Shown here: piece after piece, positions 1 through 10,898 of the stretch
How the letters are laid out: each line of letters starts with the position of its first letter
How positions within the stretch are numbered: the first letter of the stretch is position 1
NCBI RefSeq assembly: GCF_037325665.1
Contig: NC_090245.1
Span: forward strand, 48,607,269-48,671,268
Direction of reading: 5' to 3'
Length of the DNA stretch: 64,000 nt
From: Littorina saxatilis
Lineage: Eukaryota; Mollusca; Gastropoda; Littorinimorpha; Littorinidae
Program-made: the position numbers and the translations under genes
Notes under the pieces: generated by a model
The model's input: the letters and a program-made list of their open reading frames with translations, nothing else
Told to the model about the DNA's origin: nothing
Databases searched by the model: none

Positions 1-314
1 CATTTTATATCTTTGACAAAGTTCATCGGATGTGATTGAAACTTTGTAGGATTATTCTTTACATCAAAGTATTTACATCTGTAGCCTTTTACGAACGTTA
101 TCAGAAAAACAAGGGAGATAACTAGCCTTTTCTGTTCGGCAACACACAACTTAACGTTGGGCTTTTCTCGGAAACTATAAAAGTGACCGGGCTCAAATTT
201 TATGTGAACGTGACTCATTGTGTTGTGAATAGCAATTTCTTCCTGTCCATCTGATGCCTCATATAATATTCAGAACTGCGAAAGTGACTCGATCGAGCGT
301 TTGCTCTTCTTGTT
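1..314 (+). mobile_element. Family C helentron-like repeat, 3' part
   Basis: The window opens inside this repeat. Its sequence matches 11597-11911 almost base for base. It ends with the inverted subterminal motif AAGTGACTC, then the hairpin GAGC-GTTT-GCTC, then TTCTTGTT. The 5' half lies outside the window. The near-identity of the two copies suggests recent spread. Assignment to a rolling-circle (Helentron) type is inferred from the terminal plan shared with families A and B. Confidence 0.7.
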
Positions 315-679
315 TCAAGAAGACATAGTGAATTCATGAACATGTCTGATATTTTATCTGCTTGTGCGTTATTGGCAGGATTTTATTGAGAAGTGTCCTG
401 CCATACAGAAGGAGGAAGTAATAGCGCACACAAAAGCCTCTGTTGATAACATTTCAAGTTTTTCTTGACTTCTTACACCTATTTGTATTATGTTCAGCCG
501 TGTTTTATAGTATTATCATCCGGAATATCATGACATTTATTTTGTATTTGCACAGCATTTCGTGGATGGAAAGCCAACGGAAGAGAATCCGGACCCAATA
601 AGCGCTGATCCTTTTGGAAAACCAACCAAGAAAAGGAAACTCCGTTCTGTTTCAAATGAAGTGCCAGCAGGGAAAAGAA

Positions 680-1537
680 ACAAGTCGCGTAAGGCGAAAA
701 TACAACATTTAGTCAAGTAGCTGTCGAACTCACAGAATGAAACTGAACGCAATGCCATTTTTCAGCAAGACCGTATACTCGTAGCATCGTCAGTCCACCG
801 CTCATGGCAAAGGCAGTGAAATTGACAAGAAGAGCGGGGTAGTAGTTGCGCTAAGAAGGATAGCACGCTTTTCTGTACCTCTCTTTGTTTTAACTTTCTG
901 AGCGTGTTTTTAATCCAAACATATCATATCTATATGTTTTTGGAATCAGGAACCGACAAGGAATAAGATGAAAGTGTTTTTAAATTGATTTCGACAATTT
1001 AATTTTGATAATAATTTTTATATATTTAATTTTCAGAGCTTGTTTTTAATCCAAATATAACATAATGTTTTTGGAATCAGAAAATGATGGAGAATAAGAT
1101 GAACGTAAATTTGGATCGTTTTATAAATTTTTATTTTTTTTACAATTTTCAGATTTTTAATGACCAAAGTCATCAATTAATTTGTAAGCCACCAAGCTGA
1201 AATGCAATACCAAAGTCCGGGCTTCGTCGAAGATTACTTGACCAAAATTTCAACCAATTTGGTTGAAAAATGAGGGCGTGACAGTGCCGCCTCAACTTTC
1301 ACGAAAAGCCGGATATGACGTCATCAAAGACATTTATCAAAAAAATGAAAAAAACGTTCGGGGATTTCATACCCAGGAACTCTCATGTCAAATTTCATAA
1401 AGATCAGTCCAGTAGTTTAGTCTGAATCGCTCTACACACACACAGACACACACACACACACACGCACATACACCATGACCCTCGTCTCGATTCCCCCCTC
1501 TACGTTAAAACATTTAGTCAAAACTTGACTAAATGTA
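680..1537 (-). mobile_element. Family A helentron-like repeat, copy R1 (dimer unit 1)
   Basis: Read on the minus strand, it starts ACATTTAGTCAAGT plus its own inverted copy. Next come a (TG)n tract, a conserved body containing TGACGTCA, the inverted motif ACTTGACTAAATGT, the hairpin TCGC-CTTAC-GCGA and the end CTTGTT. It joins directly to the next copy, and the pair sits inside the THAP exon of the transposase gene. Confidence 0.8.
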
Positions 1538-2416
1538 ACAAGTCGCGTAAGGCGAAAATACAACATTTAGTCAAGTAGCTGTCGAACTCACAGAATGAAA
1601 CTGAACGCAATGCCATTTTTCAGCAAGACCGTATACTCGTAGCATCGTCAGTCCACCGCCCATGGCAAAGGCAGTGAAATTGACAAGAAGAGCGGGGTAG
1701 TAGTTGCGCTGAGAAGGATAGCACGCTTTTCTGTACCTCTCTTCGTTTTAACTTTCTGAGCGTGTTTTTAATCCAAACATATCATATCTATATGTTTTTG
1801 GAATCAGGAACCGACAAGGAATAAGATGAAAGTGTTTTTAAATTGATTTCGAAAAAAAAATGTTGATAATAATTTTTATATATTTAATTTTCAGAGCTTG
1901 TTGTTAATCCAAATATAACATATTTATATGTTTTTGAAATCAGCAAATGATGGAGAATAAGATGAACGTAAATTTGGATCGTTTTATAAAAAAAATAATT
2001 TTTTTTACAATTTTCAGATTTTTAATGACCAAAGTCATTAATTAATTTTTAAGCCACCAAGCTGAAATGCAATACCGAAGTCCGGGCTTCGTCGAAGATT
2101 ACTTGACCAAAATTTCAACCAATTTGGTTGAAAAATGAGGGCGTGACAGTGCCGCCTCAACTTTCACGAAAAGCCGGATATGACGTCATCAAAGACATTT
2201 ATCAAAAAAAGGAAAAAAACGTCTGAGGATATCATACCCAGGAACTCTCATGTCAAATTTCATAAAGATCGGCCCAGTAGTTTAGTCTGAATCGCTCTAC
2301 ACACACACACACACACAGACAGACAGACACACACACACACACGCACATACACCACGACCCTCGTCTGGATTCCCCCCTCTATGTTAAAACATTTAGACAA
2401 AACTTGACTAAATGTA
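1538..2416 (-). mobile_element. Family A helentron-like repeat, copy R2 (dimer unit 2)
   Basis: This is a second full copy in the same orientation as R1 with no spacer: the CTTGTT end of this unit abuts the ACATTTAG start of R1 (read on the minus strand). All terminal motifs are present. The (CA)n tract is longer and interrupted by (CAGA)n. Confidence 0.8.
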
Positions 2417-2546
2417 AAAAGAATACTGTTGCTGCAAATGAAACTGTGAGTATACGCATAGATATATATGTCTTTTTAGATTCTTGTTAGTTAGTGCCAA
2501 AATAATAGTATTAAGTGAGAAAGTGAAACAAAAGACTTGTATTTTT

Positions 2547-3410
2547 ACATTTAGTCAAGTTTTGACTAAACGTTTTAACGTAGAGGGGGGAATCGAGACG
2601 AGGGTCGTGGTGTATGTGCGTGTGTCTGTGTGTGTGTGTGTGTGTGTGTGTAGAGCGATTCAGACTAAACTACTGGACCGATCTTTATGAAATTTGACAT
2701 AAGAGTTCCTGGGTATGAAATCCCCGAACGTTTTTTTTCATTTTTTTGATAAATGTCTTTGATGACGTCATATCCGGCTTTTCGTGAAAGTTGAGGCGGC
2801 ACTGTCACGCCCTCATTTTTCAACCAAATTGGTTGAAATTTTGGTCAAGTAATCTTCGACAAAGCCCGGACTTCGGTATTGCATTTCAGCTTGGTGGCTT
2901 AAAAATTAATTAATGACTTTGGTCATTAAAAATCTGAAAATTGTAAAAAAAAATAAAAATTTATAAAACGATCCAAATTTACGTTTATCTTATTCTCCAT
3001 CGTTTGCTGATTCCAAAAACATATAAATATGTTATATTCAGACTAAAAACAAGCTCTGAAAATTAAATATATCAAAATTATTATCAAAATTAAATTGTCC
3101 AAATCAATTTAAAAACACTTTCATCTTATTCCTTGTCGGTTCCTGATTCCAAAAACATATAGATATGATATGTTTGGATTAAAAACACGCTCAGAAAGTT
3201 AAAACAAAGAGAGGTACAGAAAAGCGTGCTATCCTTCTTAGCGCAACTACTACCCCGCTCTTCTTGTCAATTTCACTGCCTATGCCGTGAGCGGTGGACT
3301 GACGATGCTACGAGTATACGGTCTTGCTGCGTTGCATTGCGTTCAGTTTCATTCTGTGAGTTCGACAGCTACTTGACTAAATGTTGTATTTTCGCCTTAC
3401 GCGACTTGTT
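2547..3410 (+). mobile_element. Family A helentron-like repeat, copy F3
   Basis: A full-length copy in the intron between the first and second visible transposase exons. It starts ACATTTAGTCAAGT after a T-run and ends ACTTGACTAAATGT, hairpin, CTTGTT. It lies opposite to R1/R2, so this transposase gene carries three family A copies. Confidence 0.8.
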
Positions 3411-5022
3411 CATTTTTGTTAACTGTAAGAAAGACGTTATATTCAACAACAAAATAATAATAAAACAAATCAAGCAGCGCATGCATTAACTTTCTTGAGT
3501 GGCTTTGCATCTTGAAAATTGTTCTCTTTTACACTTACAGGAGGAGGATGCCATGTGTGAGAATTTTGCGGGCCTCAAAGATACAGTAAAGCAGCCTGGA
3601 AGTTCTACACAGGAAAGCTTTTCTCAGTCTTACTCAGTGAGTATACTGATGCAACCCTGTACCATTATTCAACCCCGTATTATTATTTATTTTCATTCAA
3701 AATGCAACCCTGTACTGTTGTTCAACCCCGTACCGCTATTAGGAACATTTTTTTTATTTTGCCTTATCATAACTAATTTAGTGTACTGTGAATTCTAGTT
3801 TGCTTAGTACCTGTACTTACGTGTACTGTGCCACATTACTTGTGAAGCTTCACTTGTCTGGGTGGAAATTATATTTCAAGCGAATGTGTTATTTTATTTG
3901 TTTTCACAGAATACCCAAGTTGGAAACGCTGTCCAGAACGTCTCTGAAACATCAGGGCAGACAGGTGTCTCGGCTGAAGCAGAACAACCAAGTGGATCAG
4001 ATATTCACAAGTTCCTCAGAAATAAAGACATTTCTTGTAAAAAAAATGTGGTGAAACGGTACTTTTGAATACAACAGAAATGCAGATGATTGTTTGCAAC
4101 ACATTTTTACACAGAATTCTTTCATCAGATGAAGTGTGCTTTAAGTACACTGGCGTTCCCTCTATACAAATGCTGAAATTTCTGTTTGATTGGATAAGCA
4201 AGCCGACAGAAGAGACAAGAATATGGGATGGAAAAAATAAGCTGCGTCCAGGAAGGTTTCCAGGAAGAGGAAGGCATTCCTACAAGATCTCCAAGTTTGA
4301 ATCGTTCATGCTCACATTAGTTCGGATCAAAAAAGGATATGACATGGATCACCTTGCATTCCTTTTTGGCATTTCACAGAGTCATGTGACTGAGCAAGGT
4401 TTTCACAACATGGGTAAGCATCCTCAGCCAGTGCTTCAAGCCAAAACTGAAGTGGCCATCCAAAGAAGTTTCCAAAAGAAATCTGCCAGAGTCGTTCAAG
4501 GAATTCCCAAACACAAGGTGTGTAATTGATTGCACAGAGTTTCAAGTGGAAAAGCCTTTCCGTCCAGCGGCACAAAGGCTCACCTGGTCAAACTATAAAC
4601 ACAACAACACAACCAAGGTGCTTGTTGCCATCATGCCGTCAGGTGCAATCGTGTTCAAATCTTCGGTGTACGTGGGATCAATCTCTAACAAGGAAATTGT
4701 CAAGAAATCAGGTTTTTTGAACAAATTTGAAGCTGGAGATGATGTTATGGCTGATCGGGGCTTTAACATCAGAGACCTTCTTCTGTTTAAGAAAGCAACC
4801 CTCAACATGCCTTCCTTCAGCCATGGCAGACAACTCACAAGGAAAGCTGTGCAGAAATCTAGAAGGATTGCAAGTGTCCGTGTGCATGTTGAGAGGGGCA
4901 TCGGACGAATCAAATCATTCAGGCTGTTGCGTGGAGTTATTTCCTTGAAAGTCAGGTTCCTTCTGAATCAAATCCTGACCATTGTATGTGTTCTCTGTAA
5001 TTTGCAGAAGCAGTTGTGCTAG

Positions 5023-5322
5023 GTGCAGTTTGTTGTTGCAATCTCAGATCTATGCAACTTTCACTCTGTGCCTGTAGAAATGTTGCAAGACAATCAGCTT
5101 GCTGATTATACTGTCACATGTGAAGGGGTAGTTTTGGCAAAGTCAGTACTGAAAGTTGTTTAATGCTGTCCAATTGATTTGTTTTCACATCATTATTTTA
5201 TGTGATGTGTGACTGTGAATACTAATTACTAGTTTATTACTTACAACAGCAGCTTGTTGCCTCGATTATCACTGGTAAAACAGCAGCTAGTACGACTACA
5301 AGTGCATAGTATTACTATTATT
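5023..5322. other. Transposase downstream flank, nothing recognised
   Basis: AT-rich DNA after the transposase stop. I see no terminal inverted repeat here that would mark the 3' end of the transposon, and no open frame with recognisable content. Confidence 0.4.
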
Positions 5323-6159
5323 GACTCACATGCGAAGCAAAAGTGAGTCTATGTACTCACCCGAGTCGTCCGTCCGTCCGTCCGTCCGTCCGTCCGGAAA
5401 ACTTTAACGTTGGATATTTCTTGGACACTATTCAGTCTATCAGTACCAAATTTGGCAAGATGGTGTATGATGACAAGGCCCCAAAAAACATACATAGCAT
5501 CTTGACCTTGCTTCAAGGTCAAGGTCGCAGGGGCCATAAATGTTGTCTAAAAACCAGCTATTTTTCACATTTTTCCCATTTTCTCTGAAGTTTTTGAGAT
5601 TGAATACCTCACCTATATATGATATAATTATAGGGCAAAGTAAGCCCCATCTTTTGATACCAGTTTGGTTTACCTTGCTTCAAGGTCAAGGTCACAGGAG
5701 CTCTTCAAAGTTGGATTGTATACATATTTTGATGTGACCTTGACCCTGAACTATGGAAGATAACTGTTTCAAACTTAAAAAGTATGTGGGGCACATGTTA
5801 TGCTTTCATCATGAGACACATTTGGTCACATATGGTCAAGGTCAAGGTCACTTTGACCCTTATGAAATGTGACCAAAATAAGGTAGTGAACCACTAAAAG
5901 TGACCATATCTCATGGTAGAAAGAGCCAATAAGCACCATTGTACTTCCTATGTCTTGAATTAACAGCTTTGTGTTGCATGACCTTGGATGACCTTGACCT
6001 TGGGACAAGGTCACATGTATTTTGGTAGGAAAAATGTGTAAAGCAGTTCTTAGTGTATGTCATTGCTAGGTTTAGTTATTTGACCTTGACCCTGAAGGTC
6101 AAGGTCATGTAAAGGTCAAGGTCAAGCATGTGAGTCGTATGGGCTTTGCCCTTCTTGTT
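5323..6159 (+). mobile_element. Family B helentron-like repeat, copy B1
   Basis: It opens with GACTCACATGC, which folds against GTGAGTC a few bases later, then (GTCC)n. The body is full of AAGGTCA/TGACCTT motifs. Near the 3' end comes the inverted motif GCATGTGAGTC, then the hairpin GGGC-TTT-GCCC and TTCTTGTT. It is nearly identical to the copy at 8809-9634. There is no protein gene inside. Confidence 0.8.
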
Positions 6160-6233
6160 CATATATTATCTTCAACGCGGTAAAAGGATGTAAGTCAATT
6201 CTTGTCAATTTTTTTTACTCCTTGGTTTTGTAA

Positions 6234-6568
6234 GGCCAAAAAAAAAAAATTGTCTGTTTAGGGTAACCCGACCGACCCTATCGATTTGGCGCCGACCCAA
6301 AAACTTTTTTTTGATTTCAAAAAAAAAAAAGAAAAAAAAGAGGTAAAAATGCTAAAAAAAGACATTTGGCGTTTCTTTCTCTCCCTTTCTCTCTGTTTTA
6401 TTTATACGTTAGTTTTGAAACATGTATTCATCAAATATAAGAAGTGAATGTTCAGCCAACATAGCATTTACAACAAAAACAAAAAAACAAAAAAACAAAA
6501 AATACCGACCTACCGACCCTACTTTTTTTGGTCATGTTACCCTAAACAGACAATTTTTTTTTTTGGCC
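6234..6568. mobile_element. Harbinger-type MITE with TAA target duplication
   Basis: A 335-bp element with terminal inverted repeats starting GGCC, an A-run, then TTGTCTGTTTAGGGTAAC, mirrored at the other end. It is flanked on both sides by TAA. TWA duplications and GG-starting termini are typical of PIF/Harbinger elements. The inside is low-complexity A-rich and T-rich DNA with no coding capacity. Confidence 0.65.
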
Positions 6569-7800
6569 TAATCAAGACAGCCTTCTACATCAGATTAATT
6601 ACCAAAATAACTGACCTATTACTAGTATTGGCGTTGTTTTAACATGAACATCTTTTGTTAAAATGACAAATTTTCTGTACCTGTGAAATTGTTTTAATGA
6701 AACAGTTTTTTTGCATCTCCTGAAAAATTCCCTTGGAGTGACTTACGCCCTTTTTCCGCGTCGACGTAGATGGGTGCGTCTCAGAAACTGAACCTTTTGT
6801 GTGTGCCATAATCAAATTAGCCCACAGTTGAAATACTGAATTTTAAATCATGATATTGATATTTTTGAGAAGTAAAATGAATAAAGAAATAATACAAACA
6901 AAACTGAGTATTTTGCATGATTATTATGAAGGTTATTTTGCGAAAAAAATGATTAGATGCGTGAAAAATGGAGGTCTGATCTGTGACATGAACCATCAAC
7001 TAGTTTTGCACCTCACTACAAGAATCGTTTAGAATGTCCAAGGACTGCTATTCTTGTTATGTGTGTTTGGTTTAAGTGTACTTGTCAGTTGAAATGTTAT
7101 TTTGTCCACAGAATTGTTTTTTTAAACGAAATTAATCGCTTGAAAGTTTGCCATCACTTTCGTAACATAGTTTTCCACACGCGTGCAACAGCAACAAGTC
7201 CTAAATTTGAACTTTAGAATTTGCATATTCATCTTCAACACGATCTTGACATGAAAGGGCATAGAAAATCGCTAAGCTAAATGTTATTTAAGTATTATTT
7301 TCTCAAAATTGCATCTGCAAACTAAGTTGAAAGTTGCGCAATATGACATGCTTCTTCAAAATTCAGTTACGATGGTGAACGGTTTTGCAAAGAATGTTCA
7401 GAGTTTTGAAGAAAGATTAGAACTATTTTGCGCGTAGTTACTTCCTTAGAGGTGCGGGTGACTACGCATGCGCAGTTACAGAGAGAAATAGTTCAGCTTC
7501 CAGCAGCGAAGAAAGATTTCGAGCATGTTTCCGAAGTCTGTGATTTTGTTACGAAAGTGATCAACACCCAAGGTTCTTGAGAAAAGGTGAGTTTTTGCTG
7601 CTATGATATTCTATGAAGTGAAAAATTAGGCTAAACATTTGTTAATAATAGTTTTTCTTTCGATTAATATTTTGTGGGTGTAGATTACATTCTGTGTGAG
7701 ACCTGTTTAATGAAAGTGATGTTTGTGCACAGATGACTTTGAATTTAAAGTGATAAAAAAATCTTATACTTTTATTTTATTAATTAGAAAAAAAACCACA
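6569..7800. other. Non-coding stretch, possible 5' part of a DNA transposon
   Basis: No recognisable protein. TGGGTGCGTCTCAGAA at 6771 recurs inverted at the end of the tandem duplication near 10811, so this may be the left part of a larger element. GTTACGAAAGTGAT occurs near 7548 and inverted near 7154. A splice-donor-like AAAAGGTGAGTTT lies at 7584-7596, just before the gene fragment that follows. Confidence 0.35.
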
Positions 7801-7804
7801 GTAA

Positions 7805-8337
7805 ACACCAAGTTCCAAAGACTTTCGGGCCACGCCCTTCTTCAGTGATCTCTTTGACTTTTGCTTCACAAGCAGGCTCAACAAGCAGCCTGGAGATGGA
7901 GAGTGCGACGGCCACTCCTTTCGGTCGTTCTTTTGGGTGCCACAGACCGACATCCAGAGGGACAGAGGTCGAGTGGTCAAGACACTCAAAGGCACCCGAT
8001 CTCTGCACAGCATCAGGTGCGTGGAGCCAAATGTGCTCTGCACACGACTGCTGTCATGCTTTTGTGCTGCGTGCCAGTCTGGGGTGGGCGTTTGCTCGAA
8101 TGGTCGTGAGGCAGGAAATTGGGACAGGCAAGCCCTCCGACCTGAACTTCCCCAAATTCACAACCCCCCATTGCTCAACAACCAGCCGCTCCTCGAGTGC
8201 CACCCCTTGCTCAAGCACCAATTCACGCTGCTCCTTCCCCCGCTCAAGCACCGATCCCTGCCGCACCTCAAGATCTGGCCCCGGCTGCACCCCAGAATCC
8301 AGCCCCGGCTGCAGCTCTCGCTTGTCATCAAGTGACG
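7805..8337 (+). pseudogene. C-terminal fragment of an unnamed transposon-borne protein
   Basis: An open frame of about 177 codons in DNA clearly richer in GC than its surroundings. It reads TPSSKDF, later SFFWVPQTDIQRDR, KTLKGTRSLHSIR and RLLSCFCAACQSG, and ends in a proline/leucine-rich tail before a TGA. The aromatic-VP stretch, the KGTRSLH motif and the cysteine cluster LSCFCxxC recall uncharacterised proteins repeated in mollusc genomes, probably carried by transposons. That likeness is from memory and unverified. I do not recognise a function. There is no clear start codon: an AG acceptor at 7800-7801 precedes an in-frame TAA, so the upstream exon link is unresolved. The flanking inverted motifs at 6771 and 10811 suggest it is cargo of a DNA transposon. 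Confidence 0.35.
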
Positions 8338-8431
8338 CCCCCTGCTGCACCCCTTTTGAAATAAATTAATTAACTGCAAGTGGCAACTGTTCTATATGTA
8401 ACCAATGCCTTTGGTTTATTGTCTTAACAAT

Positions 8432-8520
8432 GTATGTATGTATGTATGTATGTATGTAGGTATGTATGTAGGTATGTATGTAGGTATGTATGTAGGTATG
8501 TATGTAGGCATGTATGCATG
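8432..8520. repeat. (GTAT)n/(GTAG)n microsatellite
   Basis: Alternating ATGTATGT and AGGTATGT units after the gene fragment. The short open frames across it are products of the repeat. Confidence 0.9.
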
Positions 8521-8624
8521 TGTATTGGTGTGTCGGTGTGTCAGGTGTGCAAGAAAAAAGGGTATTTTTATATCATGGGTTTTATGAATTTTCTTCTTTT
8601 ATTCTTTTATAGTTATTAATTAAT

Positions 8625-8703
8625 GACCTATATGTGCTGATGACTAAATTAATTTCCTTTGTTGGATCAATAAAATGTTATGAGTTATGAGTTATGAGTT
8701 ATG
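8625..8703 (+). repeat. LINE-like 3' tail with ATGAGTT repeats
   Basis: A short AT-rich stretch ends with AATAAAATGTT followed by four tandem ATGAGTT-like units. Tails of this form are common at the 3' ends of non-LTR retrotransposons. No coding part is attached, so this is a tentative call. Confidence 0.35.
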
Positions 8704-8808
8704 AATGAACCACTTTTGAACATTTGCATTCTTCATGTCAAACCTTATAATACATGTCTGGTTGTTTGTTTCCGAGTTACGTCGGTGATGAACTTTTCAT
8801 TAATTTTT

Positions 8809-9634
8809 GACTCACATGCGAAGCAAAAGTGAGTCTATGTACTCACCCGAGTCGTCCGTCCGTCCGTCCGTCCGGACGTCCGTCCGTCCGTCCGTCCGGA
8901 AAACTTTAACGTTGGATATTTCTTGGACACTATTCAGTCTATCGGTACCAAATTTGGCAAGATGGTGTATGATGACAAGGCCCCAAAAAACATACATAGC
9001 ATCTTGACCTTGCTTCAAGGTCAAGGTCGCAGGGGCCATAAATGTTGTCTAAAAAACAGCTATTTTTCCCATTTTCTCTGAAGTTTTTGAGATTTAATAC
9101 CTCACCTATATATGATATATAGGGCAAAGTAAGCCCCATCTTTTGATACCAGTTTGGTTTACCTTGCTTCAAGGTCAAGGTCACAGGAGCTCTTCAAAGT
9201 TGGATTGTATACATATTTTGAAGTGACCTTGACCCTGAACTATGGAAGATAACTGTTTCAAACTTAAAAAGTATGTGGGGCACATGTTATGCTTTCATCA
9301 TGAGACACATTTGGTCACATATGATCAAGGTCGAGGTCACTTTGACCCTTATGAAATGTGACCAAAATAAGGTAGTGAACCACTAAAAGTGATCATATCT
9401 CATGGTAGAAAGAGCCAATAAGCACCATTGTACTTCCTATGTCTTGAATTAACAGCTTTGTGTTGCATGACCTTGGATGACCTTGACCTTGGGTCAAGGT
9501 CACATGTATTTTGGTAGGAAAAATGTGTAAAGCAGTTCTTAGTGTATGATGTCATTGCTAGGTTTAGTTATTTGACCTTGACCCTGAAGGTCAAGGTCAA
9601 GCATGTGAGTCGTATGGGCTTTGCCCTTCTTGTT
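8809..9634 (+). mobile_element. Family B helentron-like repeat, copy B2
   Basis: Same structure as 5323-6159: a GACTCACATGC hairpin start, (GTCC)n, a body rich in TCAAGGTCA, GCATGTGAGTC, hairpin GGGC-TTT-GCCC, TTCTTGTT. It differs mainly by small indels, so both copies are young. It follows a run of Ts, as family A copies do. Confidence 0.8.
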
Positions 9635-9876
9635 CTCTCTTTTTTGGCAAAGTTTGATTGATTTTGTCCAGCTTTTTTTCTTTCTGTTCCTGTTTTAGTG
9701 TTTGGCATTTTACCTAAGAAGCTGGTTGCAAAATTAGCTTCATTTAGTAAAGTTTGTTGGAAAAAGCATAACCGTTTCTTTGTTACAAAAGTGATGTTTC
9801 CATGTTACATCGGTGACCATTTTGCATTCTTTTGGGATAACTTTCTAACATTTTGTCTTAGAGCAACAAATCTTTG

Positions 9877-10811
9877 TATATATGCTATTGTGAAGGTTAA
9901 ATGTCAATAAGACTGAATGAATGCCATGTATCAACATGTTCTGATCAGGATATCATTAATTAATTTTCATTTTTGTATTTAAATTTTGACGAATGCATGG
10001 AACTTTGAAAAAACATTATTTTGTTGTTTGCATGTAGTCATTTCATATTGAACTCTATAATGGCTTGTGATTCAACAATAATAACTGAATAAAAGTCGTT
10101 TTCAGCCTTATAAATGCAGTTTTGTTGTCTTTTATTGTTTCCATGTTACACGGGTGATTTTGCAAACATGGTCCAAATAATGCTCAATATATGGCAAACT
10201 AAAGGCAATGTTATATTTTTTCTTGTTTAAACTGAAAAGGTACACCCTGAGAAGTGTGTAAATAGTCTTATCAAAGTTTTCTGGGAAGATTTTACTTTTG
10301 GTGATAATGTCACAAACAGAGGACGAGATTCTGAGACGCACCCATATATGCTATTGTGAAGGTTAAATGTCAATAAGACTGAATGAATGCCATGTATCAA
10401 CATGTTCTGATCAGGATATTATTAATTAATTTTCATTTTTATTTTGAAATTTTGACGAATGCATGGAACTTTGAAAAAAACATTATTTTGTTGTTTGCAT
10501 GTAGTCATTTCATATTGAACTCTATAATGGCTTGTGATTCAACAATAATAACTGAATAAAAGTCGTTTTCAGCCTTATAAATGCAGTTTTTTTGTCTTTT
10601 ATTGTTTCCATATTACACGGGTGATTTTGCACACATGGTCCAAATAATGCTCAATATATGGCAAACTAAAGGCAATGTTATATTTTTTCTTGTTTGAACT
10701 GAAAATGAACACCCTGAGAAGTGTGTAAATAGTATTATCAAAGTTTTCTGGGAAGATTTTACTTTTGGTGATAATGTCACAAACAGATGACGAGATTCTG
10801 AGACGCACCCA
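9877..10811. repeat. 467-bp tandem duplication (two copies)
   Basis: The segment starting at 9877 with TATATGCTATTGTGAAGG repeats from about 10344 with few changes. Each unit ends near TGAGACGCACCCA. Both contain TTTCCATRTTACACGGGTGATTTTGC, whose core also appears loosely at about 8768 and 9794. No coding content. This looks like duplication of one end of a transposon. Confidence 0.75.
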
Positions 10812-10898
10812 GATATATATGCTGTTTGTATGCATTTTGTGGTAACCGATATTAAAAATTACTGAGTTTATTATTAGGATTTCAAGTTATTTACTTCT

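Larger units (their letters stand above)
553..5022 (+). pseudogene. Broken THAP / DDE_Tnp_4 transposase gene (PIF/Harbinger or ISL2EU type)
   Basis: This is a multi-exon cut-and-paste transposase gene. An exon opening at 553 after CACAG encodes HFVDGKPTEENPDP, which looks like the tail of a THAP zinc-binding DNA-binding domain; the rest of THAP is not in the window. That exon is split by repeats at about 680-2416 and resumes to a GTGAGT donor at 2446. Further exons are 3541-3636 and 3910 onward. The catalytic part shows a helix-turn-helix-like stretch (LTLVRIKKGYDMDHLAFLFG), then three acidic motifs: IDCTEF, MADRGF and VERGIGRIKSF, giving D, D and E. The reading frame shifts twice. One shift is consistent with a base lost from an A-run near 4040. 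The other is one extra base near 4391, just after SQSHVT. The frame then stays open to the stop at 5020-5022. With these breaks and the insertion, the gene is very probably dead. The superfamily is clear from the motifs; the exact family is less certain. Confidence 0.75.

Noticed and set aside
3226-3489. Short frames inside family A copies (for example LRSVSFCEFDSYLTKCCIFAL)
   Set aside because: The same peptide appears wherever the repeat occurs, with no conserved start or length. The element looks non-coding.
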